DNA of 64,000 bases from Rostratula benghalensis (lineage: Eukaryota; Chordata; Aves; Charadriiformes; Rostratulidae). The notes under the pieces are model-generated. The model worked only from the letters and a program-made list of their open reading frames with translations. It did no database searches and was not told where the DNA came from. Positions 60,101-64,000 of this stretch are shown here, in pieces. The DNA lies in assembly GCA_013399305.1 (NCBI GenBank), contig VXAI01000015.1:2889329-2953328 (forward strand). Reading direction: 5' to 3'. Position numbers and translations under genes: made by a program. Positions within the stretch are counted from its first letter, which is position 1. Every line of letters begins with the position of its first letter.

Positions 60101-63100
60101 CATGTCTTTGTGTGTCTCTAGATCTGGGTGCCACCAGAGTAAATTTAATGTGTTCTTTCTGGAAAGATTCCCAAACACTGCATTTTCCTACTGCTTCTTC
60201 AGAAATACTTATTCAAGAGACCACTCTAGTGTGTACCTCTAAATCTTATTTTCACAGATACGTGCCATTAGGCGACTTAAGGTGAGAGCTGTAATTAGTG
60301 AATGCATGGAAAATACATTAATTGGCACTGTGATCTAGTGATGTGTGTCGTGCATTTATAGCTTCTGGTGTGGTAACGAGGGTATTTTTGAAAGACTGAT
60401 GGACTGAGAGTGTTCTGCTAGAGGTGGAGTCTGCTTGCCCAGTGAGCTGAGGGAACTCGAGGAGTAAATATTGACACTATATACTTAATAATTCTCAGTG
60501 AATTTGACACATCAGTATTTACAACTTTTAAAAAATGTAATAAATTGCTTCAGGTTCTCTTGTATTAATCTCCCTGTTTTACTCTGATAACTGTTGAAAA
60601 TACCTTGTCCCTATAAAGATCTGGCCACCTGAAGACTTTAGCTGTGTCTTTATAATGCCCTGCCGTCAAAGGTATTAGAAAAAGAGATTTACAGAGACCT
60701 CTTTAGTACATTGTAATAGATTGTAAAATGGTTTCACAAAATACATTAACTTATATTACAAAATTATTAACTAAAGGTAACGAGTTCACCAGTTGCCCTA
60801 AGTAAAGACAATGTTCTCTTTGGCCAAGAATAATTACGTATAAATACCCCAGTAAAGCAACACATAGCAAGCTGGTTTTGAAGAACTGTGTTTCTGAATG
60901 CTCTGAAGAGCATTCTTCTAAGATGTATTAAAATATTTATTACTTTTATAGGGGTACAGTTTTCTATTGGCCATCAACACATATTGCCCAGTTTTCAAAC
61001 TCTTTGTGGCAAGTTTAATTTAAAAAAAAAAAAAATAATGCAGCAATTGGAAGGCAAGTTGTGACTGCAAATAATTCTTCATTATGTGGTGCATCATCAA
61101 ATCAATTTGTATTTACACTTGAAAAGTTAATAAATTACTATGCATTTTACTGCTGACACGAGCTGCATTTTTTATTATTGTACATTTAGACACCTTGTAT
61201 TTAAAATTCAAAGTAGTCACAGAAAGGAAAGCTAGAAAAGCAAAGTAGACATGTATTTTAAAATATAAATTGCACATAATGTGTTCTGAAAGGTAGTCAG
61301 CCCATTTTTGAGGTGAGCACAGCACACTTGGCAGCAAAGCACAAGCTGTTGAGAAGCAGTCAAGCTCTGTGGGTGCCCGAGGAGAGGCATCACCACACTC
61401 TCATTAGAGACGTGGTCCCCGAATGTGCACATGAAGAACAAGGGTGATACCAGCATGGGCTGTGCCTGTGCAGTGACTGCCAGACCTGAGGGGGGGAGGC
61501 TTGTCCTCCCAGCCCAGTACAAATACTTGTATAATGCTTGCAGGTATCCATCCATGCAGCAATACAAGCTCTGTTCTTCTGAGGTCCTGCAGGACTAGTA
61601 AGTTCTCCACAAGAAGCATACAGAGATTTAAAAAAATTCCCTTAAAAATATTCTGACTATTCCTGGAATAATTGAACCATGGGGAAAAAATATGCGATTG
61701 AACCACAGCCAGGAAGCTGATGATGAAAGTGTTCTCTTTCTAGGAGTTCTGCAGCAGAGCTGTGTTTTAGTAATTCAACTGTGTAGGAGTACGACTGGTC
61801 TGTCATTGATGTTACTGGTCTGAAGAACACAACAACTTATACTTCCTGAATTGTGTAGTTAATAGAAAGGACTGAAGGGCATCCCACACCCTGTGACCTG
61901 ACCTATATCAACAGTGAGGCCAGATTTGTGGACGACGTAAAATGTCATTACTCTGCTGCAGGCAAGGAAGTTATGGGAACTGGAGTAATTTATACCATCT
62001 ACAGACCTGGTATTTTGCAACTGATGATACTGCCATTGACTTAATTTTCTTTTTTTTCTGCTTCCAAAATCACTTCTATCTGCCCAGAGGCAATAGAAAG
62101 GGCATATGAAGGTGCTCATGAAAAACCCCCTTCTATACTGTCATACTCTACCGGAAGCCTACACAGCCCAGCAGCTCATCATTGAAAAGAGTCAATAATT
62201 GATGTTTAGAAGAATGAAAAAGGAGCCAGGGAAAATGTAGAATGATCCTTTCATCATAGATCTCCCCCTAATTTCGAAAGGTAAGGACTTCCCAAGGCAG
62301 AGGCTGTATGCACCAAACCAACCATTAGATTTAATAACTACCGTGGGCCTGTCTGTGTCTAATCCACTTACCCTTCTGGATGTCACAACATCCTGTTGGA
62401 ATAAATTGCTGCGAGTAGTATCTCTGTATCTCTGCTTTTCATTCCATAAGATGCCCTGTAGTTCTCTATGGTGAGAAAATGTGAATAACTGCTGCCAACT
62501 CTCTTTTAACACCCTTCTTAGTTTGACCTCTGCCATCCTCTTTTAAAATACATTTCAGAACTGATTGAGTGTCACACTTTTTGTATCGCTAGCAAACAAC
62601 TTCGTCAAAGCACGAGCAGATGCTCTGTGTCATATATTGGATTGGGTGATAGCACGGTGAGAACTGATGGGGTTCTTGAACTGCTCAGCAGTATAAAACT
62701 TACATTACTGGTTTTAGCATTGATCTTGGATCTCAGCCAGACTGTTTCTCCTCTCTTATGCACAAAGTTTGCAATTTGTGATCAAAGAGCACAGAGCATC
62801 TGAGAAAGGATCTGACACCTCCTCTCACTGTGCATGGGTTGCAGTTGTGTGACCCGGCTGGGACATGGTTCTGTGCTCCTGGCTCTCTTGCACACCTCTG
62901 CTTCCATTGAATTAACCAGGTGAGATGTGAGTGCATGAGCTTCCTCTGGCCTGATTTCTACAAGGATAGTGAATGCACAGTCCAAGAGTAGCTGTTGAGC
63001 AATTCCCTGGTTTCTCCAGAGGAAGCAATATTGGCTGTAGTCTTCAGGTGGGCAACAACACAATTTGCCTTGGAAGGAAGAGCCTGACGCAGCCTTGGAT

Positions 63101-64000
63101 GATTTAGCTCCATCTTCTGGACCAGTCTTTTTTAGGGTAAGGCATTTCTTTGTAAATCTGCACTGAGGATTCTGTGTAGAAACACTGCTCTGTTGCCAGC
63201 CAAGGTATTCTGTGGACTTGATTTCCTGTTATAATCAAGCCAGCATTTCTTGGAAGGAGAAGTGTCACCTTCAAAGGTACCATATGCTTGTTTAAAATGA
63301 ATGTACTGTGAATAATATCCAACAAAATTAGGTTCATGTAAATATTTTGTCAGGAGTTCTCTATCTTGACAACACTTGTACTGCAGAAGTTATCCTAAGC
63401 CTCAGATTTTTCACTGTGAAGAATGTGTATCATGAATGTAGCCACCCTCTTCATTTTTTAATGAATAAATCTTCATGAATCAACTGTGAATCACGTATCT
63501 GTGCCTGTAACTGAGCACTAAGTGGTAATGATTCTTCAGCCTATGCATTGCTTGGCTGTTGGTTTGGTTTGGCTGGCTGTGGCTACTGTCATGCAGCTGA
63601 GCACCTGTGTGTGTGTTAGACTTGCCTTTGCATCCTGACCTGAATTTAAAAAAATAGGTGAGGTGTTTTCCTGTCTGTAACATTGAGGTAAAGGCAAACA
63701 AAGAAACTAAACCCCTTTATGGTAGAATCTGTGCAATATTCCTAACCTGTGAACAAATCCAGATTTCAGTACCTAAAACCAACCTAAACACCAGCAAAGA
63801 AGACTTGGCCCTTTTCATGCAAATTTAGTGCCACACTTTTCTGGACTGTGTTCTTACCATAAGCTCACATTTACTGCTTAGCTGTATTCTCTGACTTTCC
63901 TTATAGGGAGCTTCCATCTTCTTCTATCATCTTGTTCCCATAACATAATTTTATAACCTATTTTTTTTCAGGTGTGTTACTAATATAGATGACCTGCATT
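57141..64000. other. Downstream intergenic DNA, no gene identified
   Basis: No exon set could be assembled on either strand. It holds a G10 run at 57997-58006, a motif-dense block at 59630-60020, an A-rich run near 61022, and open frames (for example - strand 62192-62536 and 62782-63232) without known domains. In mammals the convergent neighbour is NOC4L; I could not find its C-terminal sequence here. Confidence 0.5.
59630..60020. promoter_or_regulatory. Candidate conserved non-coding block with 88-codon open frame
   Basis: AT-rich words such as AGCTAATAAGATTTAATGAAATAG, here split as AGCTAATAAG and TTTAATGAA, follow a 12-base palindrome TTAAGTACTTAA (59643-59654). A + strand frame from 59751 stays open for 88 codons but has no recognised motif. 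It resembles a conserved element more than an exon. Confidence 0.25.

Noticed and set aside
62192..62536. 114-codon - strand frame; the opposite strand reads WNKLLRVVSLYLCF, vaguely like a BEL/Pao-type pol segment
   Set aside because: The resemblance is a short hydrophobic pattern. No reverse transcriptase, protease or integrase motif, and no LTRs, are visible around it.
62782..63232. About 150 codons open on the - strand (only the last 93 follow a possible start)
   Set aside because: No ATG-led product, no known motif, and one such frame is expected by chance in 64 kb on two strands.
8780..63830. About eight POU octamers (ATGCAAAT or complement) across the window
   Set aside because: Only slightly above expectation for AT-rich DNA, and scattered; only the one at 43642 is in a motif-dense block.

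Overview
The window looks like vertebrate nuclear DNA, probably from a bird or another sauropsid. It is mostly AT-rich intronic and intergenic sequence with few recognisable repeats. There is no Alu- or L1-like material, one possible CR1-type (ATTCTRTG)n tail near 51.55 kb, and a recurring G-run-to-T-run motif that I associate with avian introns. The genus cannot be named from what is visible. A 210-base run of N (2643-2852) marks a scaffold gap.

One gene can be supported: the 3' end of GALNT9 (polypeptide N-acetylgalactosaminyltransferase 9) on the + strand. Five coding exons (40515-40700, 44127-44264, 46944-47039, 54472-54639, 55360-55506) have canonical AG/GT boundaries and join in one frame. 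They give 244 residues, the end of the GT-A catalytic domain plus the complete C-terminal ricin-type lectin domain, ending at TGA 55504-55506. The protein family, the four intron boundaries and the stop agree. The first ~360 residues (membrane anchor, stem, most of the catalytic domain) are encoded upstream of base 1, so the whole of 1-40514 reads as part of a single intron longer than 40 kb. I looked for the preceding exons by expected motifs and found none.

Layout: 1-40514, long intron with several homeobox-motif-rich blocks that look like conserved non-coding elements, homopolymer tracts, GC-rich islets and perfect palindromes; 40515-55506, exon/intron cluster, including a degenerate CTAG-rich minisatellite that fills most of the last intron; 55507 to about 57140, probable 3' UTR with two AATAAA signals; about 57141-64000, downstream DNA with no gene I can identify. 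Within the 3' UTR, the - strand carries two coding-like segments with plausible splice sites (56968-57063 and 56714-56854). They are recorded as a low-confidence antisense candidate.

GALNT9 belongs to the brain-enriched GALNT8/9/17/18 subgroup of Golgi enzymes that start mucin-type O-glycosylation. I found no undescribed multi-gene system. The points most worth a second look are the CTAG minisatellite, the antisense exon candidates, an NFI-like perfect palindrome, and the block-like candidate enhancers.
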